A stretch of 64,000 bases of DNA from Achaetomiella virescens (Eukaryota > Ascomycota > Sordariomycetes > Sordariales > Chaetomiaceae), in assembly GCA_031001845.1 (NCBI GenBank), contig JARNGD010000013.1, forward strand, positions 248,001 to 312,000, given 5' to 3'. The position numbers and the translations under genes are program-made. Of this stretch, positions 22,324 through 35,110 are shown one piece after another (within the stretch, counting starts at the first letter, position 1; every line of letters begins with the position of its first letter). Under the pieces are notes generated by a model. That model was not told where the DNA came from. It made no database searches and worked only from the letters and a program-made list of their open reading frames with translations.

Positions 22324-24808
22324 CTATACGATGGCGTACCTGAACACCTCCCCGTTTTCACGAAGCTTCGCCCATTTCTTTTCTGCGCAACCACCACGTT
22401 TTCTCTTATTCGTCCCCATCGCTACTAGGCCCACCAACCGCCATTGGACACCTCCTGATGTCGTTCGGCCATGCTTCCTCAAGACCAGGTGGTGGAAGCA
22501 GCCAGGAACAAACACAATCCGGTCACCCCTGGCTGCCTCGCCGGCCTTTAGGAACCCCATCTCACCTGCCAAATTACCTAAGCTGTACACAACAGTGGTA
22601 CTATCGCCCATCTTGAGTAGCATCGAGCCCGCCTCCATCAGCACTTCGATCAGTTCCAGGGAAATTTCGAGAATTCGCCCCCGGCCTTCTGCCTCCTCAG
22701 ATTCAAGTCCTCGGTCATGACATACCCCATGAGCTGAAAAATAGCCTTCATTGCCTCCTTTCCCTCGTGGGTTAGGGCAAGCCAGCTCTCCATTATCCGC
22801 TGAACCGGCAGAACGCCCGAGTCATCTTCTACTGCCCGCACAACATCCACTCTTCCCTTCGGCTGTCCCATCACCCATAACGTTTTGCCATCCTTGTCGA
22901 ATGCGAACAGATCCGCAGCAAGGCCGTCCTTCTTCCGAATTGCAAAGTTGTAAGCGTCATTTCCAACCTCCCTCGTCCAGTTGGGAACCCACGAGGGCAT
23001 CCGTTGGTCCTTGTCTTCACCGCAGCATGCGGCATCAAGGAATGCTAGCGTCTTTGTCTCCCTGGCGAGGTGTCGCGCCAACGCTGTGAAGAATTCGACC
23101 CGGTTGCCCCTCGAATTGAGCCCGGACCGCCAGTAACGGCGTCGATGACTTCCGCGTACCCGGTCACCACGTACTCCGGCCTGGTAATCGTCCAGAACTT
23201 CGCCCTCGACTCATAGTACCACGCCCACCCACCACATAGGAACCCAATCGCATATCCAGCCAGTTTCATCTCCAGCTTTCAGGATACGCCTTGAACAGTG
23301 GTCCATTGCATGCCCTATCACCTGCCCGGTCGAGAAGGAGCTGACACACCGGACCAAATCGGACAGTTGTGTGACTTTCCCCAGCCTTGCGCCTCCCGCA
23401 ATTCCCATGACGGCATACAGCCTGTCCCGGTCATCACGACACTGGAAATGCCCTGCCGTGCGCAGAAGAATGCGCTGCAAGCGGGCGGCAAACGACTGAT
23501 CATGGAAGCGGACCTTCTTCTCCTCAGTTTCGGTGCGGAAGGCGAGAGATACGACCTTCAATAATCCAGTGGCAACATCTTGCCCAGGGTTCTGCCTCCC
23601 GGTCGTGGAACTCTGAGTGCCGGAAGTCTTTGACGACCATCCTCAGCCGCTCGACCGGCGGTGCGGAGTCCTTGATATCCTTGACGCTGTGAAGCTCGTC
23701 GAGAATAGCATGCTGGGCAGACTGGAAGTTTTGGAACTCGCAGTAGTGACGGCCGCACTGTAGAAGAACGGGCCCTGTGGCGAGGGCCACTTCCTGGATC
23801 ACCCACAGCCGCTCCCACCAACCGCGGCTGTAGAGTCCTGTAGCCCAGGGATGGCGCTACGAATGAGCTCGGCCTTGTTGCGAATGACGAAAAAGGGACT
23901 ATCAGCCGCCACCCACTTAGGCGCCAGAAGACGTCGAACGCTGTCTCTATCTGGCGGTGGTGGACGCAATCATCCCCTCTTGACAACCGTCCATACTGGT
24001 GTGATGGCTGCTGTGGTACCCTCCCAACCACACCACACCGTAGAAGCATTCGCATACTCAGCGTCCATCGCTGAATCTGCATCTGCTTCTCCCCCTCATC
24101 CTCCTGGTTGATACACAACGCATCGACCCACACCGTCCGCGGCTTATCCTTCAGTCTCAGATACTTCAACGCCGCTCCAAGTTCACAGTAACCCCCTACC
24201 CTTGCCACTCAACCCGTTCAGCTCTTTACTGCCTTTCTTGAATCGAACAGCATGGAGTGCCAGGTTCCAGGGCTTCGTTCTCAAAATCTCCATCAAAAGC
24301 TTGCTTGCGCGGACGGCAAAGTCCATCGGTGCCGCCCCGCAAACCATGCAGACAAAGAAGATAAAGGGCTTTGCTGGGACACCGAACCAGGCAATCCATC
24401 CGGCGGGCTCGAGAGGAAGCGGGGACGTGTAGTGCCAAATGAGGGCTGTGCCCAGGGACCAGGAGAGGAACTTGAGGAAGTACTTGTATTTCGCTGCTGC
24501 TACTCGGAGCTTATCGAACAGCGGTTCGAAGCGAGATAAAAAGGACCATGGTTTGAGGTTTGACTTTGAGATCTTGTGCGGGGGTCTGACTCTGGCGGAA
24601 GGCAGGAGCAAGGTGGGCGATGCGGATTGGTTTGGTGATAGAGTCGTCGCCCCATTGGTACGAGAGGGCTTCGTAGCGGGTTTTGATGATGGATGAGCGT
24701 GTTTCAAGAACACAGCGAAGCTCATCGTTTGAAGGTGCCAGGGAGGATATGCACGACGCGAAACTCGCTCGCTGAGATGGGCTTGTAAAGGGGCTTCTGA
24801 GGGCCCAT
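22324..24808 (-). CDS. HET-domain protein with a membrane-like insertion inside the HET domain
   Basis: The minus-strand ATG at 24808 gives MGPQKPLYKPISASEFRVV and HILPGTF, then NDELRCVLETRSS and the first HET block TRYEALSYQWGDDSITKPIR. Normally about 20 residues separate this from the next block. Here about 125 residues intervene (24560-24190), with KYFLKFLSWSLGTALIWHY, GWIAWFG and FIFFVCMVCGAAPMDF, which look like membrane helices. The HET domain then resumes: AALKYLRLKDKPRTVWVDAL with CINQEDEGEKQMQIQR, EYANASTVW, WVIQEVALATGP. The C-terminal half has RDRLYAVMGIAGG and WVPNWTREVG. The end is typical of the family: GDRIVFVPGCFHHLVLR, WRLVGLVAM. Stop TAG at 22324-22326. Frame changes occur near 24765, 24540, 24190, 24070, 23810, 23560, 23080 and 22650. 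HET proteins trigger heterokaryon-incompatibility cell death. Confidence 0.85.
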
Positions 24809-25863
24809 GTTCTCAAGTTTCTAGAGGTTGATGTGTTACCACGAGTAAAAATGGAAGGAGAAGAGCAGAATGACTCGAGTTCAGGGCCTTCTTGGTGTTT
24901 TCTCAGCTGGCCAAGGAGTAATTACGCCTTGTTTCAGCTGAGAATGCCTGCATCGAGGCAGATGGGAGCCTCGTCCTTTACCCCGATGTGGCGGTGGCAG
25001 TGCCCCAAACCCAATTTCGCTCAACGCTCGAATGCGGGACATGGTCAGTACATCTGGAATAGTCCACCGGATGGAGTCTTGATTTTCTCTGTCTGCGTGA
25101 TGGATTACCCCATTGCGTTCTTTTTCCCCTTTAGCCTGAAATCAATGCAAATTCATGAGGATGGATAGAAACGCTTTACCCAGAACTGGATCTGACGAAA
25201 TATGGTCGTCCTTTGAGAAGCTGTGTACAATTAAATGACTGAATGCCTACCGCAGGGCCGTCTAAACCCATGTCCCATTCCCGTTCTGTGGACCGGCTGT
25301 GCTAAATGAACATCCAATCCATTTTCAGACAGATTGTGAGGGTAAGTTTTGCGCCATATTAAGTACAGCTTACGAATTAAAAAAGAAGGGAGAGAGGGTG
25401 GTGGAAAACGAGAGTCGTAAGTGGGAAAATAGAGAAATATAATAAAGAGCACCACTAAAGGGGAAAATAACAGCCCACAATGAGAGGGAGCACAGATATA
25501 CCTAGGGATGTCCTCACATGATATGTAAGTACTGGTACGAGGCGCAAGACTGCCCCCCGTAAGCATAGTGCATTGGTGAGATGCTTTTCTGCATCTTCAC
25601 TTCAGTTCTTTGCGTCGGAGTCCGTGTCCAGTCTGTGCTGCAGGCTGACACGCCCCTGACGATGACATGCAGCAGACGGGGAGCCCGAAGTAAACAAGTG
25701 TGGGCAATAACAGCGTCATCAAGCCAGGATTAGTGCAATTCACGCGTCGTGTAGAATAATGCGATGATTAATGTGGGATTATTAGTTAGTGTTACCCTCC
25801 CTACGCTACCATTCTTGTGCTCTGCTCCTCGCCACCATACCTTTTAACCTCTCCACGGGCAAA
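24809..25863. other. Divergent intergenic region between HET and PLP decarboxylase genes
   Basis: About 1 kb holding the promoters of two divergent genes. It is somewhat AT-rich around 25330-25470. No gene or structured RNA was recognised. Confidence 0.4.
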
Positions 25864-28800
25864 ATGACTTCCTTGGCACTTGGAGAGGATGTCTCACACC
25901 AAGCTATCAGCTCATATTTCATCGGGCCCCGAGCTGAAAACTTGGACGAGTTCCGTAAGAACATCACCGCGCTTCTTGATGAGCTCCAGAAGACCAGGGA
26001 GTTGTACTTCTCAGAGGACACCGTGGTCTTTCCGCTTTCCAGGTTCTGATCCCGTATGGACTGATCCTGTTTTTTTTCCAGGACAATGGTTACGAGTTCA
26101 TCCCGCAACATGTCCGAGATTCTTGTACATTCCAGAGCATCACGGCCAAGTTCGCCAAAGCCGTCCGTGATACGGCCAAAATGCTCGGCCAGCACTCCAT
26201 CCCTTTCTGGTCGCCACGATACCAAGCACACATGTGCACCGACTTGTCAATGCCAGCAATGCTGGCTACCTGATGGCCATGAACTACAACCCCAACAACG
26301 TGGCCCTTGAGGCGAGCCCCCTGAGCACCGTGGCTGAGATTGAGGCTGGCGAGCAGCTGTGCCAGATGTTTGGCTTCAACACCGATTCATCAACCACAAA
26401 AATCCGATTGCATGGGGCCACATCACTTGTGATGGGACTGTGGCGAACCTGGAGTCGCTTTGGGTCGGTAGGTTGGGCCCCCTGGCTAGAAACTTGATGG
26501 AGATTACTGACACTGCAGCTCGTAACCTCAAATTCTACCCTCTTTCCATGCGCAAGGCGATGGACGACCCCGACGGCCCTCTGCGAAATGTAATTCCTGA
26601 GTCGTTCAGCGTCCGCACCTGCCAGGGAAAATTGAAGAGGTTCCGGGACCTGAGCACCTGGGAGTTGCTGAACTTGAAGCCCAAGACAGTCCTCGACATC
26701 CCGGAGCAGCTGCATGAGGAGTTCGGCATTTCTCCCGAGTGGCTGTCGAGCAAGGCGGCACTCGAAAGGTACAACATCCAGACTACTGGGAAGGACATTC
26801 TTGAGGACCACTTTGGCATCGATCCAGCCAAAGCTGGCCAGTACTTTGTCTCCAGCACCAGACATTACTCGTGGCCAAAATCTGCTGGTTGGCTACCCCT
26901 GATTTCTTGGCATGCCATCCCTGAGTCTCCGAGACTGATGAGCTCCCAGCGATCCTAGGCATCGGATCCGGCAACGAAGTCAGCCTCGAAGTGGACAACG
27001 CTGCTCGCGTCGATGTCAACAAACTGGAAGAGGCCCTGGCCAAAAGCTTGGCTGAGCAGCGCCCTGTCTACTCAGTGGTGGCCGTGATCGGTTCCACGGA
27101 AGAGGGTGCAGTCGATCCGCTGCACAAGATCCTCGCCCTGCGGCAGAAGTTCCAAGCCCGGGGCTTATCGTTCACTGTTCATGCCGATGCAGCCTGGGGT
27201 GGCTACTTTGCTACCATGCTTCCTCGTGGTCCAGCGCCGTTGCTTGCCTCATCGCACGTGGGGAGCATTGCTGGGCGGGATGGTGGGGTCGAGGGCATTG
27301 TACCGAACCTGCCGCTGCGGACTGAGACGCAGGAAGATTTGTTTGCCCTGCGGTTCTGTGATTCTATTACTGTTGATCCTCACAAAGCAGGTTACATTCC
27401 ATACCCGGCTGGAGCTCTCACATATCGCGACGGCAGGAGCAAAAACTTGGTCACCTGGACCAGTCCCTACCTCTCTCGTGGGTCAGTGGTGACGAGTATT
27501 GGAATCTTTGGTGTTGAGGGGAGGTAAGCTCAATCCATAATTATTGGAAAGGTACCTGCGGCTGACAATCCTGGAGCAAACCCGGAGCTTCGGCGCTGGC
27601 TACCTGGCTTTCGAACCAATGCATCGGCCTTGATCAGAGTGGCTACGGATCTCTGCTGAGCGAAGCATGCTTTACATCAGCTCGCGTACGTTTTTTCTTT
27701 GCCTTGAATAAAACACACTGCACCAAGACTGACTAGTCCTTCAGCTCTCTGCTGTCTGGGCTGCTCTCACCAAACGAGACGACAGCTTCAAATGCGTCCC
27801 CTTCAACGCACTCCCACGGAAGCAAGTGGCAGCGAGCAGCTGGTTGAGGATGAGAAGGAGAGGATTCGAGCCGAGATCCTTGAAAAGTCCAATGCAGAGA
27901 TCGTCGAGCATGACGAGAACGTTGACCCGGAGCATAAAACCATGACCCTCCTACGTTCCCTCGGCTCGGATCTCAACATCAACGCCTTTGCGCTCAACTG
28001 GCGTTACCCGGACGGAAGTCTTAACAAAGACGTGGAGGAAGCCAACTACTTGATGACCCGTGTTGTGCAGAGGCTCTCTGTTGACTCGCCCAATGACAAA
28101 CCAACAGATTCCTCTCTATCTGACCTCAACCACGTTCTCAGACGATCTGTACGGACACTGCGCAGCTAACTTTCGGCGGCGACTGGGCTTGGAGGAATCT
28201 GGCGAGCCGTTGATGGTGCTGCGCAATGTTGTCATGAGTCCCCTGGCCACGTTCTCGACCAAGGGTGACTTTATCAACATGCTCGGGGATACATTCAGGA
28301 GTATCGTGCAGGAAGAAGTGAAGGTATCCCTCTCTTCTATTTCGAGCAGTGTAATCTTAGCTAAACACACCCGTGACAGATTGTTCGAGCCCGCAACGAC
28401 TGCGCAGCAGACTACCACAGCTTCTGGGCGCGTGGGACCGATCAGATTTACCTTACCTACCGACAATGTTCCACATGGCTAAGCACCGGCGCCAGATCAT
28501 CCTGGCCGTGGAGTTTGATGAGGAGGGCACCGAGGCCTACTGCCAGCTCAAGGGCAACACTGAAGACGAGCTGGTGATTAAGACGTCAGACAAGATTGAC
28601 TTGGCTGCTCTCCTCAGGAGGGCAGCTACCACAGGTCAAACAACGGGAAAAGCAACATTCCTGGGGAATCTCACCACTAAGACCAAGTACACCTCTTGGC
28701 TCACACATCCTCCACGCTCAAACATACTAACATGCTTGGCCCAGCGGCGTGATAACCGCCCGTATCCGCGTAACCGTAACGTCCATCATCAAAAACCGGC

Positions 28801-29364
28801 CCCTCGACACCCGCTCCCACGACAAAACCTACCCTGTCTCCACCATGCCCTTCTACCTCTACGGCTCCCTCCAAGCCCCACACATCGACCACATCCTTGT
28901 TCGCTGCCCCAACATTGTCCTCTCCGCGGGCAATGTCACGCTCAAGGTCGGGCCGGGCACAGAAAACAACGATGCGGTCAAGGCAGCCATCGCCGAGGGG
29001 GCTATCCTGTGCTTGGACGGGGTGTATGAGGCGGCTATGCAGCCTTTTGCAGCGGAGAAGATTCATGGGTCGGGAAGGAAGGACTTCTTTTTCCGGCCTG
29101 GGGTCAGTTTTAGGGTGAGGCTTTGGGAGGATCCACGTGGTGCGGCGGAGAGTGGGAAGGGGTTGGTAGATGAGGTAATGAGGAAGGACGCGTTGGCTAC
29201 GGGGGAGGTGGTTCTGGGTGAGGAGGCTGGCAGATGTGGAGAAGGTGAACCGGGATCCATTTGAAACAAAGGAGGATGAGAAGATGGGACGCTGGAGGGA
29301 GAGGTTTGCGGAGATTGGGAAGGGGATGGCGGCTTGTACTGTTGTCGATCGGAAGGGGAAGTAG
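25864..29364 (+). CDS. PLP-dependent decarboxylase (group II, glutamate/tyrosine decarboxylase-like) with long C-terminal extension
   Basis: ATG 25864 starts MTSLALGEDVSHQAISSYF. An intron of about 40 nt ends at the TTTTCCAG near 26080. The decarboxylase fold follows: YEFIPQHVRD, FWSPRYQAHMCTDLSMPAML, GHITCDGTVANLESLW, and FTVHADAAWGGYFATML near 27180, whose Asp contacts the pyridine nitrogen. SITVDPHKAGYIPYPAGAL near 27370 carries the Lys that binds PLP. After an intron beginning with GTAAGC (about 27523) the protein runs on through NINAFALNWRYPDGSLNKD, NFRRRLGLEESGEPLMVLRN, KHRRQIILAVEFDEEG and PFYLYGSLQAPHIDHILVR, ending at TAG 29362-29364. The total, near 1,000 residues, is about double a classical decarboxylase and matches a fungal long-form family. 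Substrate cannot be read; aromatic amino acids are possible. Several single-base frame changes occur (for example near 26380, 26920, 27580, 28110). Confidence 0.85.
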
Positions 29365-31178
29365 GTAGAGCTGAGAATCCTACCTCAAATCTCTGGACTG
29401 GTGAATTCTGGCCCGAACATCGATTTCAGGATTTAGATTTTTTGAAGGTTGCTCTCCTTAACAATTTGGAGTATTCAAACCAAGTCTTCTGAACTAGAAT
29501 CAGTGCTAATATCATCGAATCTCCGCTGTCGTCTAGATCGCCCATAAATGGGTTGTTGGCTGGTGTTCTATTTTGAGCAAAACTCCGAGACATGGCTGCT
29601 CACTCAACGTCATCGAGTTTCTCAGAGCAGCCCTTGACGGTCAAACCGGAGACGTGGTGACATAATGCCTTTTAGGAAAAATGGACGCCGCAATATTGAA
29701 CACAGGCAAACATCAATGCTCGGGAGTCCGAGGAATCAAATGACAACCTCTCAACGCCTCCTAGGCTGGCACGCAAACGCCAATATTGGGGGCGCTGCAT
29801 CTGGGGCGATTCCAATGTTCCATTGCACGGCTCAGGAGACCTCGTCAGCAGGACTGGAATGCCCTTCTGATTCGCGAAAGATATTACCATCCCTCCCGTC
29901 GACCCTGGTCTTGATATATTCATGGTGTATGCGATCTTATATTACCTGACTCCACGTTTTGGAAGCCGAAATTTCGAGGCGCGCGTCTGTCCTGGTTGTG
30001 AGCCCCAACTGCCGGGCTTCATCTTCAGGCTAATAAAGACCTGAGGCCGTGTCCTCTCCTGCGTCTTATACCTTGACCATAACCAACGTCAGGAACTCCG
30101 ACGTGGTGTTTCTTTCGGGCTTTCCAGACTCTCCCGTTGAACTCTCATGATCCCAAATTCTCTGAACATAGGCAACAATGCAACATGTCTAAGCCTCGGC
30201 ATACTCCCGACTGTCTCCTGACCGGTTTCCTAGCTAGGAAGGCGAGCAGCAGCACTCCTTCGTACCAAAATCAACAACTTGACGCTCGCACAACACTGTC
30301 AGCCTGCGGGATGTCTGTCACACGGTGAAATTCCCGGCTCCTGTCCAGTGAACTTACTTCCACGCCGGCACGCTTCCGTCATGGGCCCCCGTAGCCTTGC
30401 AGATACCACTTGGTGTTCCTTCTTGTGGAACTAGCAAACGGTGTCACCTTGCGAACCAGTTCCTGGACCATTGCTCTGGCCGCAAATCACACCGCAGTAG
30501 AGTTCTACTGCAGAGTCCTAATTAACCTAGCTTCTTTTTTCTACCAGGACGGTGATTTATACGCACGCGGCTCGTTTCCGATGGCAGGACAGTAGTGGCC
30601 TCTGTTACCTGTCCTGTGGCAGGGGTCAAAATCCCCGAAGGCAACAGCATGATCACGGCCTGAGGATCATGGATACAACGTCTCATCCCATGTGGACGCG
30701 GAATGTCGAGTTGACTTCACTGCTCCCATGACGTCCCTGTGCCATCCATCGCCGCACTCCCACGTGGACAGCAGCAGAACGTCGGCTACTAAACCATACG
30801 ACACCACCTCACGGGCTCCCCGAATCACGCAGACCGCCAACGGCCGAAGCCTAGCCAATCTTGGTAGGTCAAAACCCAGGTTGAGTCTGACTCTCTCGAA
30901 GTGTGTCGGAAATGGAGGGATCAAGGTACTTCGTCTTGGCTGTCCACACGTGGACCTTCCTTCCTGCAACTTGAGATATCGGAGCTGATCCAAAATATAG
31001 GATCCCTGATGGGACGGTCAGCGCAGCTTGTAAGTAGCACTGCCTCGGTTGATGGAGATAAATAAGGATGTAGTACCTTCACCTCAATCTGACGATGTCA
31101 TCTCAGAACCTTCATCACCCAGGCACCAGTCCGTCTCCAAGTCCTCCGAACTCCTTCCGCCAGTACTAAACCAATATC
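29365..31178. other. Intergenic region upstream of the subtilase
   Basis: About 1.8 kb without a supported gene or RNA. Short open frames here lack domains. The 3' part is presumably the subtilase promoter. Confidence 0.4.
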
Positions 31179-32583
31179 ATGCATCTCCTAACTTGGGCAT
31201 CTATTCTCCCTCTTGCTCTCGCAGCACCGATCATCCAGTCCCGGGCTGCCGAACTCATCCCGGGCAATTACATCGTCAAGCTTAAGGACGGGGCGTCCGA
31301 GAGCACCCTGCAGAAGGCGCTCAAGCACGTCAAGACCGGAGACTCCAAGCATGTCTACCGGTCTGGCCGCTTCAAGGGCTTCGCTGCTAAGCTGAGCCCG
31401 CAGGTGCTGGATGCCGTTAGCAAGCTGCCCGAGGTAAGTCTCCTCTCCTCGTTCCGAGACTACCACAGGCACTGAAACTCACCTCGGGTGATATATCGAA
31501 CAAGACGCCATTGTGACGGCCAACGACCTCATCACGCAAACTGCAGTCCTTGGGGTCTCGGGCGTATCTCGCACCGCACAGCGGGGGGAACCTCGTATGT
31601 GTACGACTCCACGGCCGGTGAGGGCACCTGTGCCTACATCATTGACACGGGCATCTACGTGGAGCACTCGGTAGGCTTTCCTCGTCGCCGCTCTTTCCCC
31701 TGTCCATTGCCACCGATGACCCCATTTTTCTCATCCCTACCTCACGTCCCTCATCCTGGATAATCGTTGGTTGTTGCCTGACGATGTCACAGCAATTTGC
31801 CGGCCGCGCCGCTTTCCTCGCAAACTTCATCGACACATCCAACACCGACGGCAACGGCCACGGCACGCACGTCGCCGGCACCGTGGGCGGGTCCACCTTC
31901 GGCGTGGCCAAGAACACCCAGCTCTTCGCCGTCAAGGTCCTCAGTGCCGGCGGCGCCGCACATTGTCGGCGTCATCGCCGGCATCGACTTCGTAGCGTCC
32001 GACGCGCAACCGCACCGCCGCGGGCCAGTGCCCCAGGGGCGTTGTTGCGAATATTGTCGTTAGGGTCACGCAAATCGAATGCGGTGAATGCGGCGGTTAG
32101 GGCGGCGGTGAACGAGGCGAGTGTTCTTTGCGGTGGCGGGCGGGAATAGCGATATGATGCGAGGTTTTATAGTCCCGCGAGTGAGGAGAGTGCGTGTACG
32201 GTGGGAGCGATAAATGTGGCCGATATGAGGGCGTATTTTTCGAATTACGGAGCGTGGTGGATGTGTTTGCGCCGGGGGTGGATGTGGTGAGTAGTTGGAT
32301 TGGGGGGCCGGAGAACACGGTGAGTGATGGTTGCTTTGTTGGCTTTGTCGATGAGGCGTGAGGGAGCGCTGACAAGGGTTGATTGCAGAACACCGTTTCG
32401 GGAACCTCGATGGCGAGCCCACATATTGCTGGCCTCGGGGCGTACCTCCTGGCTTTGCTCGGGCCGAAGACGCCGACTGAGTTGTGCCAGTATATCAAGG
32501 ATACGGCCACCCTCAACACGATTACGGATCTTCCAAACGGAACCTTCAACGCCATTGCCTTTAACGGCAACCCGAATGAGTAG
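31179..32583 (+). CDS. Secreted subtilisin-like serine protease (proteinase K type, S8)
   Basis: Start ATG 31179. Signal peptide HLLTWASILPLALAAP, then inhibitor I9 propeptide (ELIPGNYIVKLKDGASES, RFKGFAAKLSPQVLDAVSKL). An intron starts with GTAAGT at about 31434 and the prodomain ends with YIEQDAIVTANDL. The mature enzyme shows the triad: Asp in CAYIIDTGIYVEHS, His in DGNGHGTHVAGTVGG, Ser in SGTSMASPHIAGLGAYLL. The oxyanion-hole Asn is in FFAVAGGNS. Introns: 31671 to about 31790, and about 32310-32388. YFSNYG and VVDVFAPGVDVVSSWIGG precede the Ser exon. The C-terminus PNGTFNAIAFNGNPNE ends at 32583. Frame changes occur near 31545, 31960, 32050 and 32120. It is a broad-specificity extracellular protease activated by propeptide removal. 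Length is normal for the family (about 390 residues). Confidence 0.88.
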
Positions 32584-33315
32584 TGGATTTCGGGGGTGGA
32601 GGAGTGGAAGCTGGGGGAAGAGGCAGTTGAGGGAGGTTACCTGGCTAGCATTCATCTCCTTGATTTCATATCACTGGTTTATGTCAATGATTTGATTTGG
32701 TAGTGAGTCGTAGAGCTTAATGATAGGAGGGACGGGGATTGCAGTCACTCCTTCTGTCAAGCATGTCTTTTCCTAAGGCAAGTCTGACGATGGAGAGTGC
32801 AGTACTACTTGTCACTGTGCCTGTAATATTGCGGACCACAAGCTTTGGTTCAAACGTGGCCAGGAAGCTGCCAGTTTATCTTTATTAACTTGGATGGAGG
32901 TTGCCAGTAATAACTGACTTGGTCTTCGAAGCACATTGTGTCCTGTGAGATTTCTGTGAAGGCTTTCTATTCCATCACGGGCACGTCCAGTATCCAATGC
33001 CATCAATCTGAGCAAAGACAACGTTCTTTGCTGATGGTGGCCGGCCTGGCTTTCGTCCCATGATTTTGTTGACAATGATTGTGCTCCTTCCGGCAATATC
33101 CTCGTTCTCTACACTCTGAAACGATGTCCATCCCGACCCTCTCGAAATTTTCTCAATCGCTTCTTTGCAACTCCCACACAGTTTCGCGTGGCTGATTTCT
33201 CATGCCACCACTGTCGCATCACGATCATCCCTAGCCCCATCACCCGCTTCCTCCCCGGCACGTCCCGGTCCACTTTCCATCATCAATCTGCATAAGAGGC
33301 ATTTGGACTACCGTG
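32584..33315. other. Intergenic region
   Basis: No supported gene. Contains the subtilase 3' end and the presumed promoter of the hypothetical gene at 33316. Confidence 0.4.
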
Positions 33316-34937
33316 ATGGCGCAATATGCAGCACCTGGAACTCCAGGGGGTTCGCCATGTCCTCTGGCCGCCCGGCAGTCTGGTCCCCAGTCAGCTGCTC
33401 CATCAACTCCGACCGACCTGACCAATCTTCATCCGGGAGATGCCTGTCACTCAATCCTCGCCGCCAGGAGATCCAGAAGCTTGTCTGGGAGCGACCGTGT
33501 AAGTTATCTTCTACCTTGTCATCTGTTCTTCAATCGGTCGCACCTCTATGGTCGGAAGAGAGCTGACAAGAAACTGGCTGAATAGTTCGTTGGATCCCGA
33601 ACTTCTCCGCAAAGTTCACCACTGGGTGGCAAGTCTGAACACCAGTTGGCATTTGTGACTCAGCCGAATGGGTTTCGGGGAGGCACCAACGAGGTGGTTT
33701 GAAGAAACTGTCAAAGAAGGCATGGGGCGCGGGCCGCCGACAGTCCAGCGACAACAAAGCCGACAATGCGCAAAGTAACAGTGAGCACCAGTCCCTGCAT
33801 GTGAACAGGCGCCTGTTCAAGCCAGATGATCTCATGGGAGAGGCCTCGACTCCCCAGCTGCCTGCGTCTCGACCTCACGTCAGTCTGCTGCAGGGTCCGC
33901 GGCACATACGCCCTTACACGACCCCATCTCGACCTCAGCATGTGTTTCGCCGGTCATAAAGGCTTTCTACACAATGGCCAGTCTACTACCACTGATGAGC
34001 CATACACCACCGGGAACATGGCTCTGGGCGCATCATTGACGCCATCTACCGAGCCCAACGGCGTCGGTCCCATCAATCACGACTCCTCTGCAGGAGCGGT
34101 AGACGACACAGCGATGCAGCCCCCAGCAGCGAACCCGACCCACGCCATAGAAACAAGCCACTCTCGACAACCAACCCGCGCCGGCGAGCCCACAAGGTCA
34201 AGAAGAAGCCGCGATGGAACCTGTTTGCGCCTGTCCCGGTGGCCTCGACCACACCTCCGACCCCTCGAGCGCAGCGAACCTACAGCATCAACAACTCGCT
34301 AAAAGTTTCACTTTCGTGCTCTTCGACGATGGCGCTAGCACCGGTCGAGTCTGGTGTGCGCGGGACTCAGTGCGGGAGTGGCCCATCAACGTCAACCATC
34401 CGGTAAGTTCCTTATCTTTTTCGGATCCCATGTTTCGTCGCAACTTCATTAGCTAACTCCCCACCAGCCCGTCCCCGGCGAAGGCTTCACCACCCTGCCC
34501 GACGTCAATTTCCGGGATCCAGCGCTCCCCGCCTCGCTCCAGGACGGCTTCCTTCAACAAGCCCACGCCGGCACCCTCTTCTCCAACACCATCCAGAATC
34601 TCACTTGGGCCGCCTCCGTCCTCGAGGAGTCCGCTATGAGCTCGAGGTCCAGCGGCTCCATCTCGCGCGCCAGCCGGCCCAGAAATCGCACCTCCGCACA
34701 GGCACAAATCCGTTCATGGGCTGCCGCTATCCTGACATTAGCGCCACGGCAAACGAGATAATGGGTCACAGAATTGAGCCGCCGAGGACCTGCGCGGCTG
34801 GTTGAATGTGCCGCCTGTGCTGCCGTCGACCATCTGGAGGGGCAGCAATTTTGTGAGAGGGAAGAATAATACGCTGTTGATCCCGAAGGGGAGACCAGTT
34901 CATGGAGGAGGCTGAGTGGCTGGAGGAGCGGTTTTAA
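33316..34937 (+). CDS. Hypothetical protein, low-complexity N-terminus
   Basis: I do not recognise the family. The ATG at 33316 begins MAQYAAPGTPGGSPCPLAAR, a Ser/Pro-rich segment, possibly followed by an intron with donor GTAAGTTATC at about 33499. A basic piece (LKKLSKKAWGAGRRQSSDNK) and a long polar stretch follow across frame changes. The best-conserved-looking part is SFTFVLFDDGASTGRVWCAR and REWPINVNHP. An intron of about 65 nt (GTAAGT at about 34403 to CCCACCAG at about 34467) follows, then PVPGEGFTTLPDVNFRDPAL, a helical ELEVQRLHLARQPAQ segment, NPFMGCRYPDIS and an acidic end MEEAEWLEERF at TAA 34935-34937. The well-formed intron joining two frames supports a real gene. Exon limits in the first 900 bp are uncertain. 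Confidence 0.45.
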
Positions 34938-35110
34938 ATCTCCATGGAGTGATAAGAAAAGAACCACAGGCCAAGGCGGCCCGAGCTTGGTGGAAGTAAG
35001 GGCATTGCTGCTGTTGGGCAGCATGCCGCTCGGACAAAGACGAAGGGCCGAACAGGACTTCTCATTCTAGCAACGAGGTGCAGAAGTACAAAGAGCCCGC
35101 CCAAGCAGCC

